Positions 47,745 through 60,353 of a stretch of 64,000 nt of DNA are shown here, piece by piece. Numbering within the stretch: position 1 is the first letter of the stretch; each line of letters begins with the position of its first letter. The position numbers and the translations under genes are program-made. This DNA is from Symbiodinium natans. Its lineage: Eukaryota; Sar; Dinophyceae; Suessiales; Symbiodiniaceae. The notes under the pieces were generated by a model that saw only the letters and a program-made list of their open reading frames with translations, had not been told where the DNA came from and searched no databases. Where the stretch lies: assembly GCA_905221605.1 (NCBI GenBank), contig CAJNDS010001657.1, forward strand, positions 64,001 to 128,000, written 5' to 3'.

Positions 47745-49346
47745 ATGGAGGACGCTCCGGCAATGAAGCCCTTCCTCGGTTGGGCGGAGGTGGTATTGAG
47801 CAGCGTGAGCAAGGACTTTCCGGACTGGCAGCGGTCCTTCCTGGGTCACAGATCCACGTACTTTACGTGTTGCTCTGGTTTGGGCACTGCCGAAATCGCT
47901 TGCAAGCAGATTCGTGAAGCATCGGCAAAGGTCTTTCCGAAGCCCGTGCGGCTCATCTGTCGTTATGCAATGGATCCGGACCCCGATTGCCAAAGGGCTT
48001 TGCTTTTGCAGGACACGGGGCATCTTTGGTCCTCCATTTATGACTTCTTCCCAGAAAGCAAGAAGCAGAAGACAGGAGGTAATGCGGAAAGCAAGGTCCG
48101 TCACTTCTGCGACAGCTTCGACGCACGTAACGGCTCATCTTGCGAACGCCATGCTGGTTGCCGGTGTGTTCCTAAACGCACCCATGGCAGCATCTGTGGC
48201 AGTCCCTGCCAGCCATGGTCCCGCATGGGAGCCAAGCGAGGCCAGGGAGCATGACTTTGAGTCAGATATCATAAGATGTTGATATCAAGTCAATAGTTAC
48301 ATCCACCGCCGGCCCCCTGCAGGAATCGATGATCCCAGAACCAACGTCCTCTTTGGCTGGCTTGCAATGGTCAAGCAGCACCGGCTCTTCTGGGCCCTGC
48401 ATGAGAATGTATGGGGATTTCCGAGTTTCGACTTGAATATTCAAGGTGGGTTGCCGTGTATAGGTCCAAGTTGTCACAAGTACTACTAGAGCCTTCGCTG
48501 GAAGCCCTGGCCCAGGATGGAGATGCTCGATGCAGCGTTGCCGGAGTTTCAGGTTTTTCACTTGAAAGGGAGCCCTGCTGACTGGGGTCACATTGGAATG
48601 GCCCGCCCACGTGTGTGGTCCATCGTGTACCATCGGGAGAAGGTAGAGGTGCTCTTCAATCCAGGCGAGGTCTATCAGATCCTCTGCTGCACCCTACGCA
48701 AAGGCTTGGGGAGCCTTCCTGCGTCCATCTTCTGGCAGCACACGCCGCCTGCTGACGTGGTCGCGATGGAGAACAGTATCAGGGAGCAGCGGCAGCTGGC
48801 AGCCCTGAGCTCTGGCCCATCAGATGACTGGTCCTACCTGCTGACAGAGAGCCAGCAGAGGCACAGCAAGCGTGTGAGTCCAGGTAAGGTCTGCAGCTTT
48901 TTTTAAATGGGTTTTCTGAGTGCAGCTCTCGTGGGACAATGTCTGTGAATGGCAGGCACTTGAGTGGTTATGAAGCGAAGTGGAGACAGCTTCATGGTGG
49001 TCCTTCTGATCTCGACGACGGCTGTGTCTTCGACCTGAGCCAGAATCCTGAGCACTGCTGTCTTTGGACGTCACGACACGGGTCCCTCCCGACCTTCCGG
49101 CGCAATAGTAAGCTATGGGTTCCGTGTTTGAAACGATTCCTCTTGCCGCGTGAGGCGGCCCTTCTCATGGGCTTCAGCGGCCCATCTTTGCAGCACGTGC
49201 ATCAAAACAATGTCGGGAATGCGATGAGCTTGCAGACGGTGGGTCTGATGATTCTGGCTGCTCTTTTAAGTGCGGCCCCTCTCCCCAGGGCAGCTCCAGG
49301 CCCGGAAGTGCCTGGAGCTGCCCACGTGACTGCGGTGAAGAATTAA
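47745..49346 (+). CDS. DNA (cytosine-5) methyltransferase, four exons (copy 1)
   Basis: Exons 47,745-48,246, 48,323-48,445, 48,536-48,875 and 48,956-49,346 join in frame to 451 residues plus stop. Motif I is YFTCCSGLGTAE (39-50). Motif IV is GSPCQPWS with catalytic Cys155. Motif VI is ENV (Glu codon at 48,403). A motif VIII-like HIGMARPRVW follows, without the usual Gln. Motifs IX-X are VFDLSQNP, LPREAALLMGF and VGNAMSLQTVG. Introns 1 and 3 use GA-AG, intron 2 GT-AG (76, 80 and 90 bases). The exon 4 acceptor could also be 48,925. A TAG at 48,487 lies inside intron 2, so the gene is not broken. The N-terminus is short, with no obvious chromatin-reading domain. It methylates C5 of cytosine by family; its target is unknown. 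The transposase-like gene follows about 1 kb downstream. Confidence 0.88.
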
Positions 49347-50357
49347 AAAGAAACTGCTTCGTTTTCTGTCGTGCACAAGTCATGGTCAGTCATTGACACA
49401 AGAGAAACTTTGAAACGTGCCTTGCTCGACTTTTACTTTGCTCCGCCCAGGTGGTCAGTCCATCAAGCGCCTCACTTCGGGCTGCTCCACGGCATTGCCA
49501 TGGATTTGTTTACTTGGCGGTTTCCCGCTTCATGGGTGGGGGCAGTTCGCAACGAGCATGTGGCGGGTTCGCAATGGAGGCTTCCGGGGTTCGTATGCAG
49601 GCCGGGCGGGGTTCGCCACTAACCCTGCCGAGTTCGTAGCCGGAGGGTTCGTCGAAGCCCGGGTTCCTTTTGATTTTCAATTCAAAGCCAGGGTTCGCAG
49701 AACCCTGGCTTGGGTTCGTGGAACCATCTGTTTGGGTTCGTGGCAGGGTTCGTGCTAAGCTTCCTGTTTGCTGTCTTTGGGGTTCGTGCGCGGGTTCGTG
49801 GACACACGGTTCGCAGATCTTCGTTTGCTGCTCCTGGCTAGTTCCATACTGTATTGTTTGTCAGTCACTCGTAAGTGGCCCCAAACCATTGATGAGGCAA
49901 GTCAGGCTTCCAGTTAAGGCAGCTGCGGCCCAGGTCCCTCTCAGGAATCCTGACGAATGCGTCTGCTCGTGCTGGACAAAGACGAGGCCTTTGAATTGGT
50001 TGAGGTTCTTGCAGGTCGAATGAAAATAGCCTGAGACCCACCCCCCCCCCCCCCCCCCCAAGCAAGAAAAAGTCCGCAAGCTGAAGCATTGTTGCCCCAA
50101 ACCCAACCCTGATTCGATGCCTCAACCCTTGGAAAAACTCCAAAGAATCAATTTGTTTTTTGGGTCTTCCTTTGGGTTCTTCATTCCTATCTGCTGTGTG
50201 ACAGCTTGAGTCTATGAGACAGCAGCACCGACTTGAGAGTGGTAGGCCAATGCACTACGTTCAGTTCATTCAAATTCTTCAGTTTCTTTCATGAAAGTAA
50301 TTTGTAATAGATGCATTGTAAGGAAATCTCATTAGCAGGCCTCTCATTGCTGTGAGC
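49347..50357. other. spacer between methyltransferase and transposase-like genes
   Basis: No supported exon. It holds the GGTTCG cluster, one GGYCCNTC word (49,935) and a C run at about 50,041-50,059. A 3' splice-like TTAGCAG ends at 50,338, 20 bases before the next gene's ATG. Confidence 0.55.
49565..49815 (+). repeat. GGTTCG word cluster
   Basis: Eleven GGTTCG words in about 250 bases, most as GGGTTCGTGG or GGGTTCGCAG, all on the plus strand. They start about 220 bases after the methyltransferase stop. Isolated examples occur at 39,228-39,275, 40,015 and 45,761. The word resembles the start of a tRNA B box (GGTTCGANTCC), but no copy completes it. Confidence 0.75.
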
Positions 50358-52376
50358 ATGGCCCGCCAGCCTCCTAACCCACTCGTCGAGAAGTGCAAGG
50401 AAGTCCCTCACTTGGAGCACCTTGAGTTGCTCTTCTATGAAGACGACCAGAAAGGCTTGCTTCGGCACAAGACGACTGGGGAGGTGGTCCGTCTACCAAA
50501 CGCCTTTCTGGGACTCCACTTTAACGAGCATGGCATGGCCTATCTGGAGATTGATGGGGCTGCGCCGATGTGGGCAAGCAGCTTGCTGAAGCATCATTTG
50601 TTCGAGGATGAACGGTCCTGCAAGTCGGAGGAGTTGCTGGAGAGGCTCTTCGTTGTCAGGAAGAGTCAGGCGGCCAATGATGGTCTTTCCCTGGAATGGT
50701 TGCAGGACCATCGTAGATCCCACAGCCTCCTGTATCCCCAGGACACGATGCGTGGTGCTTTCGAGGAGAGACCTTTGACACTTCTGTGCTTCCAGTGGGT
50801 TCCTCAGCACGAGTGCCAGTGCTACTGGCTGCTTCGGGCATTGACAAACGTGAAGAAGAAGGTTCTTCTCAAGAAGCTGCGTAAATCCTGGATCCCGGCT
50901 TTCAATGCCCGCAAAGTGGCGGGCTCCACGGACCATAAGACTCAGGGGCGTGACGACATAGTTTGGCCCGAAAGCGCGGCCGTTCCCGATGACAGGGACA
51001 CGCGTCAAGGACATGATGCTTTCGTTTCTACCAGGTTCATGGTCTTCCTCATGGTCCTTCTCACGAAGCATTACCGGCATTGCAAGGAGTGGCTGAAGCT
51101 GGTCTTCGAGCAACTGCTGCCGAAACGTGTGAAGCTGCGTGTGAACAACAGCGCCCAATCGGTGCGGGTTCGTCATTGCCTTGTGGACCTCGGGGAGGTG
51201 ACCCAGCGCTCTGCGTACAAGGAGCGAATGCGGCACTGCAAAAGGCAGGTGCCTCTCAGGTTGCGACAAAAGCTGCGGCTGGAGGAGGTCCTTCATGCAC
51301 TCTGGCCCTTGAAGGACTTAAGATGGCTGCTGTGGGACCTGATAGATGGGGTCTCTAGGGAGTTGGAGATCGGGGTCCATCTCTCTCAATTTCACAAAGC
51401 GCCAGCAGACAAGGATGCCTTTGTCCAATCAGAGGCGGACATGCGGGACCCTCTGGTCCGTCAGAAGAGAATGGAGGCCGCTCTTGGCAAAGCCTGGAAT
51501 GCCAACAAAAGAAAGGGCAGCAAGGCCCCTCAAACGGAGGCGCAGCGGACACGGCTCCGCATGCAGGCCGAGGCGGCCCGACGCTTCACAAAGACGCTGC
51601 AGAGGAAGAAAGAGCGGAGCAGGTACCTCCTTTCCGCACGACGGCTCTTCAACAACGCTCACTTCGTCCACGTGGGCTTGGACGGCGGAAGAGCTGGCGG
51701 ACGCAAGCGCTGGCTGTACTGTGTGCTGGATGCGGACACCGGGGTTTCTGCATGGGCTCCTCCTCTGCGGTTCCAAGATGGCGGGTACCGTCCCCCTGAC
51801 TCTGATAAAGGTCCCTCTGCTGCAGAGCAGAAGAGATTGGATGCCAGCAGCTTGCGGTTCCTCGACAGCTTGAAACTCATAGAGGCCACTGCTCCCACAA
51901 CGGCCCAGCCCGTAGTTGCCAAGCAGACCCGTGGTCCTTCCTATGAGCAAGTGGTGGGCCTCGACCAGACGTTGAAGTGCATGTTTCCTGCTTTGGAGGA
52001 GGGTCTTGGGTCCTTCTCGAAGCCAGCTGGGGACAGAGACTTGAGGCTCCTTCCTACCTTGGTCGTGACGTCGGATGCTGGACCGGACCTTCAAAGTGCG
52101 TTGCAGTTTCTGCAAAATGGTCTTTCTGTCCGCATGGTCCATCTATGGGAGCCACGGCACAGATTAGCGCGAGAGCTGGAGAACAGCATCGCGCACACGG
52201 TCCATCTGAAGTCCTCGCTGGGCGTCGCAGAGATGATCCTGAACTTTTCCCGTGGTCCATGGTCTGGTCATCGCTGGTTTCGGGTCCTCCAGGCTGGGCT
52301 TCTTGTCAGTCAGGTATTCCGATCCATTAACTCATAATAAGTACGAAAAAAACACATCCAAATGCAAAGAGAGACT

Positions 52377-52424
<48 letters not shown>

Positions 52425-53850
52425 TGCTAAGTAAGTCGGGAATTCTGAGGAGGAGTGCGTGGACTTTGTGTTGATGTTGGAGGCAAGTGGAACGCCTGAG
52501 TCGTCGGCCCTTCTGCACTATTTCCGACCCAGAATTGCCCGTGACCTGGGCTGGAGTGAGGCGGAAACCACCATGGAGCAGTGCCAGGCCCGTCTTCGAG
52601 AATGTCGGTTCCTTCATGCGCGAGGTCCTTCCACCACATCCCGGTGGGACAACTTCCACCAAGGATGGAAGTCCCTTCGTCCGGAATTGTCCCTCCTCAG
52701 CCTGTTGCTCATCTCCTATGGTGTGAAAATGGGTTTCTTGGGAGGGAAGATGAGCCAGACACGGAACCCCGGTCCATCCATAGAGGCCCCCGAGGAGGAC
52801 CAGGCGGGGACGATGAAGGGGGAGACTCGACAGAAGCTCTGGGCACGCTGCTCGAACAAGCTGCACTGTGTTTGCATGGCCCTTGTTAACGAGGGCCTTC
52901 GCTTCGACCTGGATGCATGGTTCTTCCTGTCGCTTCCACAGTCTGAGGCCCTTCACACGCTCCGAACAGAACTGCAGAGCGGTCCCTGTGGAGCTTTCAA
53001 GGCTCAGATGTCGGAATCAGAAGGCGCGGCGCTGGACATTTGCAACCGCATCCTGGAGCAGATGAACTCACCTGACGTGTGGTCCTTCCTTGGCCTGTGG
53101 TCTGGAGGTCAGCTGCTGGGAGGGTTCGCTCGCCAGATGGACCTGGCCCATCCTGAAGTCCGGCGCCAGTCGGCCCTGAGAAAGAGAATGCTAGACATGA
53201 TGCTAGCCCTTCTGCAGCAGAAGCTTCTCTACGCTTCGGTTCCTCTGTTTTCATATCCTCAGCGACTGGTCCTTCTCGCGTCCCCATGTGAGGCCACAGC
53301 CAACGCAGCATTGGTTCATCTGTACCGCTCCTATTCCGCGCACCAGATTGCGTGCAGGACCAATTCCAAGTGGTGCAAAGCGTACGTGAGGCGCTCGCCC
53401 TTCCAATTGCAAGTGATGAAGGATGTGACGGCAGCCCTTCAGCGTGCAAATTGGACCATCAGCAAGGAGGTCACAGGCTGGGTGACCAAGGTTTTTTCTG
53501 GGTTTGGTGCGACGTGGAACGAGGAGGCGTTTGGAAAGGCCCGTCAAAAAGAGGAAACAGACAACCAGGCCCATGAAATGGCGGACAACGATCTCTGGCA
53601 GACGTTGTCGTTCTCTCGGGTCCTTCCCGCTGCAGGCTTGAAGGAGGTGGAGATTCGCGAGGATGTTCCCGACATCACCTGGCCGGCGTCCCTCTTCCAC
53701 ATCCAGCGACGCCAGGCAAACGAGCGTCTACGCAGAATCACAGGCCCCGCGACTTGGAGCAGCATGACGCAACAGAGCCTTGCCAGCGCTGCCTGTGAGT
53801 TGGCCCTTCTCTGCGACGCGGTGGAGTCCAACAAGGTCCATCTCTTGTGA
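50358..53850 (+). CDS. DDE transposase-like protein, two exons, ~1,118 aa (copy 1)
   Basis: Exons 50,358-52,313 and 52,450-53,850 join in phase 0 by GT-AG (GLLVSQ to EECVDF). The ATG at 50,358 is used, although the frame is open to a possible acceptor at 50,338. The core looks like an RNase H fold: HVGLDGG (Asp442) with two following strands, then VVTSDAGPDLQSAL (Asp573) and VHLWEPRHRLAREL, as in transposases where D2 is followed by an H/R helix. A third acid may be Glu1010 or Glu1011 (TWNEEAFGKAR), after a large insertion of about 435 residues, like the D2-E insertions of hAT or KDZ enzymes. The N-terminal 400 residues are basic with no clear zinc finger. I do not recognise the family by name; a transposase is inferred from pattern, not proven. 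Confidence 0.6.
52383..52420 (+). repeat. (GA)n in the transposase-like intron
   Basis: A pure GA run inside the 136-bp intron. The second copy is 12 bases longer. Confidence 0.9.
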
Positions 53851-53930
53851 CTCGTCTTTTCTGCAACGCTCTGCCACTTTATTTTCAGTGTCCTTCCTAA
53901 ATCCTTGGTTCTATTAATCCCCAGCAGCGG

Positions 53931-55070
<1,140 letters not shown>

Positions 55071-55122
55071 CGGAAAAGAGTGTAGTTGAATTAAATAACG
55101 GCTCAGTGCCGAGGTCCGAGTC

Positions 55123-56168
55123 ATGGCGGAGCGCGATGTTGACCATGGGCCTTCTCGTGCGACACAAGTCTTGGAGCAAGCCGAGATTGAGCATGGGCGC
55201 CTGGCCGAGCAATGCCGGCGTCTTGACCATGGAGGTCCATCAGACTGCACATGGTGGCTGGCAGGCCCGGGGGTGGAACATTGGGCAGACTAAATTGGGC
55301 ATGGCAATTTTTTTGAAACTTAACTGAACGGCCCCTGGCATAGGTCCTTCCTGTGACCGCCGAGAGGCTTCATTGGGTGCAGGTGTGTATATTCGATGAG
55401 TGGTCCGTCCAGCCTGCCTCGGCGATAAGTCCTTTGGAACATTCGGTCCGAACAAAGGACACATCCGAGCACGAGGTCCCTCTTTTGTGGCCAAGTGGGT
55501 CTGAGAAAGACATTCTGGAGTATTGCGCCGAGAGGGGGTTCCCGAATGTATCGATGACGGTCCTGAAACTGCTGTTGAAGGAGGAGTTCGGGCAGGACAT
55601 GGGTTCCTCGGATGAGTCTTTGGTGGGGGACCTTCTCCTGTCAGGAATCAAATGCGTGTTGGGTCCATCCGATGAGAAAGCGGCGGATGCGCTGGAGCTC
55701 GCATTGCATGAGCGTGAAAAAGACGATGCAGAGCTTTTGGACCTTCTCCAGAACCCCCTGTTCAACGAGGTCCTTCAGTCAAAGCAGGACCAACAAAAAC
55801 TGGAGCAGGCAATCAAGGAAGCCCAGGCCAGTCAGAGGCAGGTCCTCTCAATCACAAGGTCCATCCAGCGGCTGCGGCCTGCTGGGAAGAAGAAGGTCAA
55901 GCGCAAGGCTGTCCGGTTCCCGGGAGATGAAGCATGGCCTGCTGAGGTTCTTCAGCGTTTCGCACCTGCCGAGTACCGCATGTACAGGGACGAGTTCAAC
56001 AAATGCATCAGGGCCTTCCATAAAAGCTACAATTGGAGTCTATCGAGGTCGTGGGGCAGATGTGGCAAAGAAAGCGTTCCAGCACGGTTGGTGCTTCGCG
56101 GCGTATGGACACGCCATGAGGCACTTCATCCGAACGACCCCTGCCCCTGGGACTTTCTTGATGATTGA
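55123..56168 (+). CDS. unknown protein, two exons, ~324 aa
   Basis: Proposed exons 55,123-55,272 and 55,344-56,168 (TGA), joined in phase 0 by a 71-bp GT-AG intron. The product starts MAERDVDHGPSRATQ, has a helical start, then an acidic helical middle (DEKAADALELALHEREKDD) and a Gln/Glu/Lys coiled-coil-like stretch. After a basic patch (GKKKVKRKAVRFP) it ends in a Trp/Tyr-rich domain (AFHKSYNWSLSRSWGR). I recognise no family. The exon after GGCATAG carries GGYCCNTC exactly at its first base. It follows the transposase-like gene and may be a partner, but only position suggests that. Confidence 0.55.
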
Positions 56169-56894
56169 AATTCGAGCGCCAGGGTCCATCCAGTAGGCCC
56201 TCGACGAGATTCATAAAAGTTAGTATAGTAGAGTAACGTTTAGTATCCTGAATTTGTACTGTCACTGATCAGTTCCGTCTTACTGTGTGGGGCCATCCGG
56301 CAGTCTGCCGCTATTGAAAAGTGTTTCAATTTGGAGCCGGCCTTCGAACTTCAAGAGGCCAGGAAAAAAAGTACCGTGCGTGGTCAGCGCAGACGAGGTG
56401 ATGATGTAATGTAGAACTGCAGCAGGACCCACGCCAAGCCCACAGACGATGAAGAAACACATATATATATATATACATTTATATGTAGAATTCATAATAA
56501 TAAGTTAAAGGTCAACTTGGAAACCTTACCTCGTGTTCTCCGCCGGCAGGTCCTTCGAACCCGCCTCCGAACTCCGCCACGGACTCAGCTATGGTTCTTC
56601 TCATCGTTTCCAGTCTGATGTATGCAACTGCTTATCAAATTTAGGGATCCTTTAATGCGAGCGTGCCCTTCTCGCAGGTTCTTCCCCCGATGAATCGTCG
56701 CAGAAGGACATGGTTCTGCTGACTGCTGGCAGCTGAGATAAATGACGAAGATTGTTTCAAGCCGGAGCGGAAATCTGCGAAGCGCAGGTCTTTCATTGAA
56801 ATCTTACTGCGCGCAGCTCTCGTGATCAAGCCTTCGTCCCTCGAAGTCAACTAACTGTCTGTGAGTAGTTGAACCGGTGGTCCTTCAGTGAGCA
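56169..56894. other. spacer, no supported gene
   Basis: It contains a short (AT)n at 56,459-56,475 and GGYCCNTC words at 56,550 and 56,880. CAG dinucleotide contexts at 56,550 and 56,682 could be splice acceptors of non-coding or 5' exons of the next gene. Confidence 0.4.
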
Positions 56895-58023
56895 ATGCCG
56901 AAGGCGATGAAGAAAGGTGTTGCGAGCAAGAAGATGGAGAAGAAGGTCCTTCTTAAGGAGGCCGCCGCGAAGAAGAATCTTCGCTGCGCAGCGAAGACGA
57001 CGATGGCTGAGGGGGAGGAGGCCACGCTGGAAGAGATGATCCAATGGCTGCGGGCCCATCCAGCGCAGTGCTCCTCAATGTTGGCGTCCGTCAAGAAAGG
57101 GGTGTGGGATGGTTCCTCCAGCGACGACGAGGATGAGGACAGACTGGCTCCCTACATGAACAAGATCAGGCTCATCTCCAAGCCCAAGCTCTTGGACATC
57201 CTCTCCGACTTGCTCCCGCAGGCCCATCAATGGCTGAAGGTCCTTCCCCGAAAGACGAAGAAGGAGGAGCTGGCAGCGATCCTTGCGTTCCTTGTGCACA
57301 TGAGTCCAACATCGGCCCTTCCGACAAAGATTTTGAGCCGGCTCCTCGAAGAGTTCAAGGAAAGATGGGCTGATTTTGGCAAGCGTGCCAAAGACTGGAG
57401 GCCCATCAGCGACAAGGTCCAGGACTGGAGTTACGTGACATGCATGGGCACTGACAGTCTGACAGACTAAATTATAAATGGCGAGTTTTCTTGTTACAGT
57501 TAAGTAATGATGAATCAAGTTGTCCTTCTGCTTTGTTGATGTGATCACGGTTAAGTAGCAACAGCAGGAGTTCTGGGACCATCATGCCTATTGGTCCATC
57601 GACATCAACTCGGACGCGACTGAGGGGTTCCTCTGCTACGGAGCTGGCGTCGACCCGACAGACAAGAAGAACAGGGTGGCTCTTCCTTCGGAGATTGTCT
57701 CTCATGCCACAACTGTGGAAAATGCGGGTTCCTTTGATGGTGCGATCATCAAGAAGGGGGCTTTGATGAGGAATGTGGTCCATCTGCTTTCGGAACTGGG
57801 CGAAGCGAACCGTTGGGTCCGTCCATTGTTCTTGAAGGAGGTCCCTGGTGGAGATGGGCAGCTCGGGAAGACGAAGAAGGCCCCTCCCGCTGAGGCGAGC
57901 AAGATCCGCAAGAAACGTGATGCTGACGGTGACGCCTTGCTCACGCCGCCCAGGAGGGTCCGGCAGAAGGGCAGCTCCGCGTCGAGCCCTTTGTCCTCAA
58001 AGGCCAGTAGCCATGCCTCACCG
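56895..58023 (+). CDS. Lys-rich unknown protein, 3' end lost in gap
   Basis: The ATG at 56,895 follows an in-frame TGA, so the start is well supported. The first frame gives a basic Lys/Ala-rich start (MPKAMKKGVASKK), a helical middle with an acidic SSDDEDEDR stretch, and a charged domain ending GKRAKDWRPIS, with a stop at 57,470 if unspliced. A GT donor at 57,435 and an acceptor at 57,567 would instead join DWSY to EFWDHHAYWSIDINS and continue through a Lys/Ser/Pro-rich tail to the Ns. The second half is more protein-like than chance, so I favour the spliced form. No family is recognised; the basic start suggests a nuclear protein. Confidence 0.5.
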
Positions 58024-58143
58024 TCCCCGCACAAGATCAAGAANNNNNNNNNNNNNNNNNNNNNNNNNNNNNNNNNNNNNNNNNNNNNNNNNNNNNNNNN
58101 NNNNNNNNNNNNNNNNNNNNNNNNNNNNNNNNNNNNNNNNNNN
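58024..58143. other. assembly gap (120 N)
   Basis: A run of undetermined bases. The sequence resumes at a point homologous to 47,137, in the middle of the upstream hairpin region, so the true junction between the two copies is hidden. Confidence 1.
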
Positions 58144-58751
58144 AACCAGACAAAGTTCTAAATTGAGATTTCGAAATAGAGTGGGTTACCCTTTGCGTCT
58201 TGCGCCGTCACGGTGCAATGCCGGCCATGCGCCGTCGCGGCGCATTGCAATTCATTCGTTTTAGTACCGGTGTCTCTCTATGAACATTCTTACTTGACAG
58301 AAATTGTTTGATTCATTCTGTTTGTTACAAAATATATACCAGTTAATTAATTGCATTGAAGAGTCACAAAGCCTCTTTGAATGAGGTTGTTCTTGGACTC
58401 ATGCGCTGTCACGGCGCATGTTCTCTGATGCGGCGGCCCGGTGCTTGGTGGGTATGGTGCATAAGTGTAGATAGAGCAATCGTTCCAGACAGCTTACGTG
58501 CAGGTTTGCATTCTTGGAAGTCAAAGTGCTTGCTTTGATGGCTTGCGAGTCACGTCGTTCAGCTTAAGAAACTCAGGTTCTTCCACCCAGCCTCTGCCTC
58601 AGCAATCGAGCTGGATCCTCAGTCGAGAGACGGACCTTCCAGGAATACAGGAAAACATTGACTCATGCGCATGAATCACAGTGATGTTTGATGATGAGCC
58701 CAAGTGCTCAAAGAGAACCTCCGCCCTTCGGGCTTTGATTTGTAGTGGTTG

Positions 58752-60353
58752 ATGGAGGACGCTCCGGCAATGAAGCCCTTCCTCGGTTGGGCGGAGGTGG
58801 TATTGAGCAGCGTGAGCAAGGACTTTCCGGACTGGCAGCGGTCCTTCCTGGGTCACAGATCCACGTACTTTACGTGTTGCTCTGGTTTGGGCACTGCCGA
58901 AATCGCTTGCAAGCAGATTCGTGAAGCATCGGCAAAGGTCTTTCCGAAGCCCGTGCGGCTCATCTGTCGTTATGCAATGGATCCGGACCCCGATTGCCAA
59001 AGGGCTTTGCTTTTGCAGGACACGGGGCATCTTTGGTCCTCCATTTATGACTTCTTCCCAGAAAGCAAGAAGCAGAAGACAGGAGGTAATGCGGAAAGCA
59101 AGGTCCGTCACTTCTGCGACAGCTTCGACGCACGTAACGGCTCATCTTGCGAACGCCATGCTGGTTGCCGGTGTGTTCCTAAACGCACCCATGGCAGCAT
59201 CTGTGGCAGTCCCTGCCAGCCATGGTCCCGCATGGGAGCCAAGCGAGGCCAGGGAGCATGACTTTGAGTCAGATATCATAAGATGTTGATATCAAGTCAA
59301 TAGTTACATCCACCGCCGGCCCCCTGCAGGAATCGATGATCCCAGAACCAACGTCCTCTTTGGCTGGCTTGCAATGGTCAAGCAGCACCGGCTCTTCTGG
59401 GCCCTGCATGAGAATGTATGGGGATTTCCGAGTTTCGACTTGAATATTCAAGGTGGGTTGCCGTGTATAGGTCCAAGTTGTCACAAGTACTACTAGAGCC
59501 TTCGCTGGAAGCCCTGGCCCAGGATGGAGATGCTCGATGCAGCGTTGCCGGAGTTTCAGGTTTTTCACTTGAAAGGGAGCCCTGCTGACTGGGGTCACAT
59601 TGGAATGGCCCGCCCACGTGTGTGGTCCATCGTGTACCATCGGGAGAAGGTAGAGGTGCTCTTCAATCCAGGCGAGGTCTATCAGATCCTCTGCTGCACC
59701 CTACGCAAAGGCTTGGGGAGCCTTCCTGCGTCCATCTTCTGGCAGCACACGCCGCCTGCTGACGTGGTCGCGATGGAGAACAGTATCAGGGAGCAGCGGC
59801 AGCTGGCAGCCCTGAGCTCTGGCCCATCAGATGACTGGTCCTACCTGCTGACAGAGAGCCAGCAGAGGCACAGCAAGCGTGTGAGTCCAGGTAAGGTCTG
59901 CAGCTTTTTTTAAATGGGTTTTCTGAGTGCAGCTCTCGTGGGACAATGTCTGTGAATGGCAGGCACTTGAGTGGTTATGAAGCGAAGTGGAGACAGCTTC
60001 ATGGTGGTCCTTCTGATCTCGACGACGGCTGTGTCTTCGACCTGAGCCAGAATCCTGAGCACTGCTGTCTTTGGACGTCACGACACGGGTCCCTCCCGAC
60101 CTTCCGGCGCAATAGTAAGCTATGGGTTCCGTGTTTGAAACGATTCCTCTTGCCGCGTGAGGCGGCCCTTCTCATGGGCTTCAGCGGCCCATCTTTGCAG
60201 CACGTGCATCAAAACAATGTCGGGAATGCGATGAGCTTGCAGACGGTGGGTCTGATGATTCTGGCTGCTCTTTTAAGTGCGGCCCCTCTCCCCAGGGCAG
60301 CTCCAGGCCCGGAAGTGCCTGGAGCTGCCCACGTGACTGCGGTGAAGAATTAA
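58752..60353 (+). CDS. DNA (cytosine-5) methyltransferase, four exons (copy 2)
   Basis: Exons by the same model are 58,752-59,253, 59,330-59,452, 59,543-59,882 and 59,963-60,353. I saw no coding difference from copy 1: GSPCQPWS, ENV and the VGNAMS motif are all present, as are the same GA-AG, GT-AG and GA-AG intron ends. Its separate existence in the genome depends on whether the duplication is real. Confidence 0.82.

Larger units (their letters stand above)
47137..52981 (+). repeat. copy 1 of a long near-identical duplication
   Basis: Matches 58,144-64,000 with a constant offset of 11,007 bases (11,019 after the GA repeat in the transposase-like intron). Differences that I can see are a few substitutions and a 6-base insertion near 49,822-49,850, the length of a C run (about 50,040), one base near 50,030 and the GA repeat length. 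The coding exons of both genes appear identical. Confidence 0.95.

Noticed and set aside
48487-48489. In-frame TAG suggesting the methyltransferase is a pseudogene
   Set aside because: A GT-AG intron 48,446-48,535 removes it and restores the frame to motif VIII; the same holds at 59,494 in copy 2.
50493-51296. 267-residue minus-strand frame (also at 61,500-62,303)
   Set aside because: Shadow of exon 1 of the transposase-like gene, which has the better domain content.
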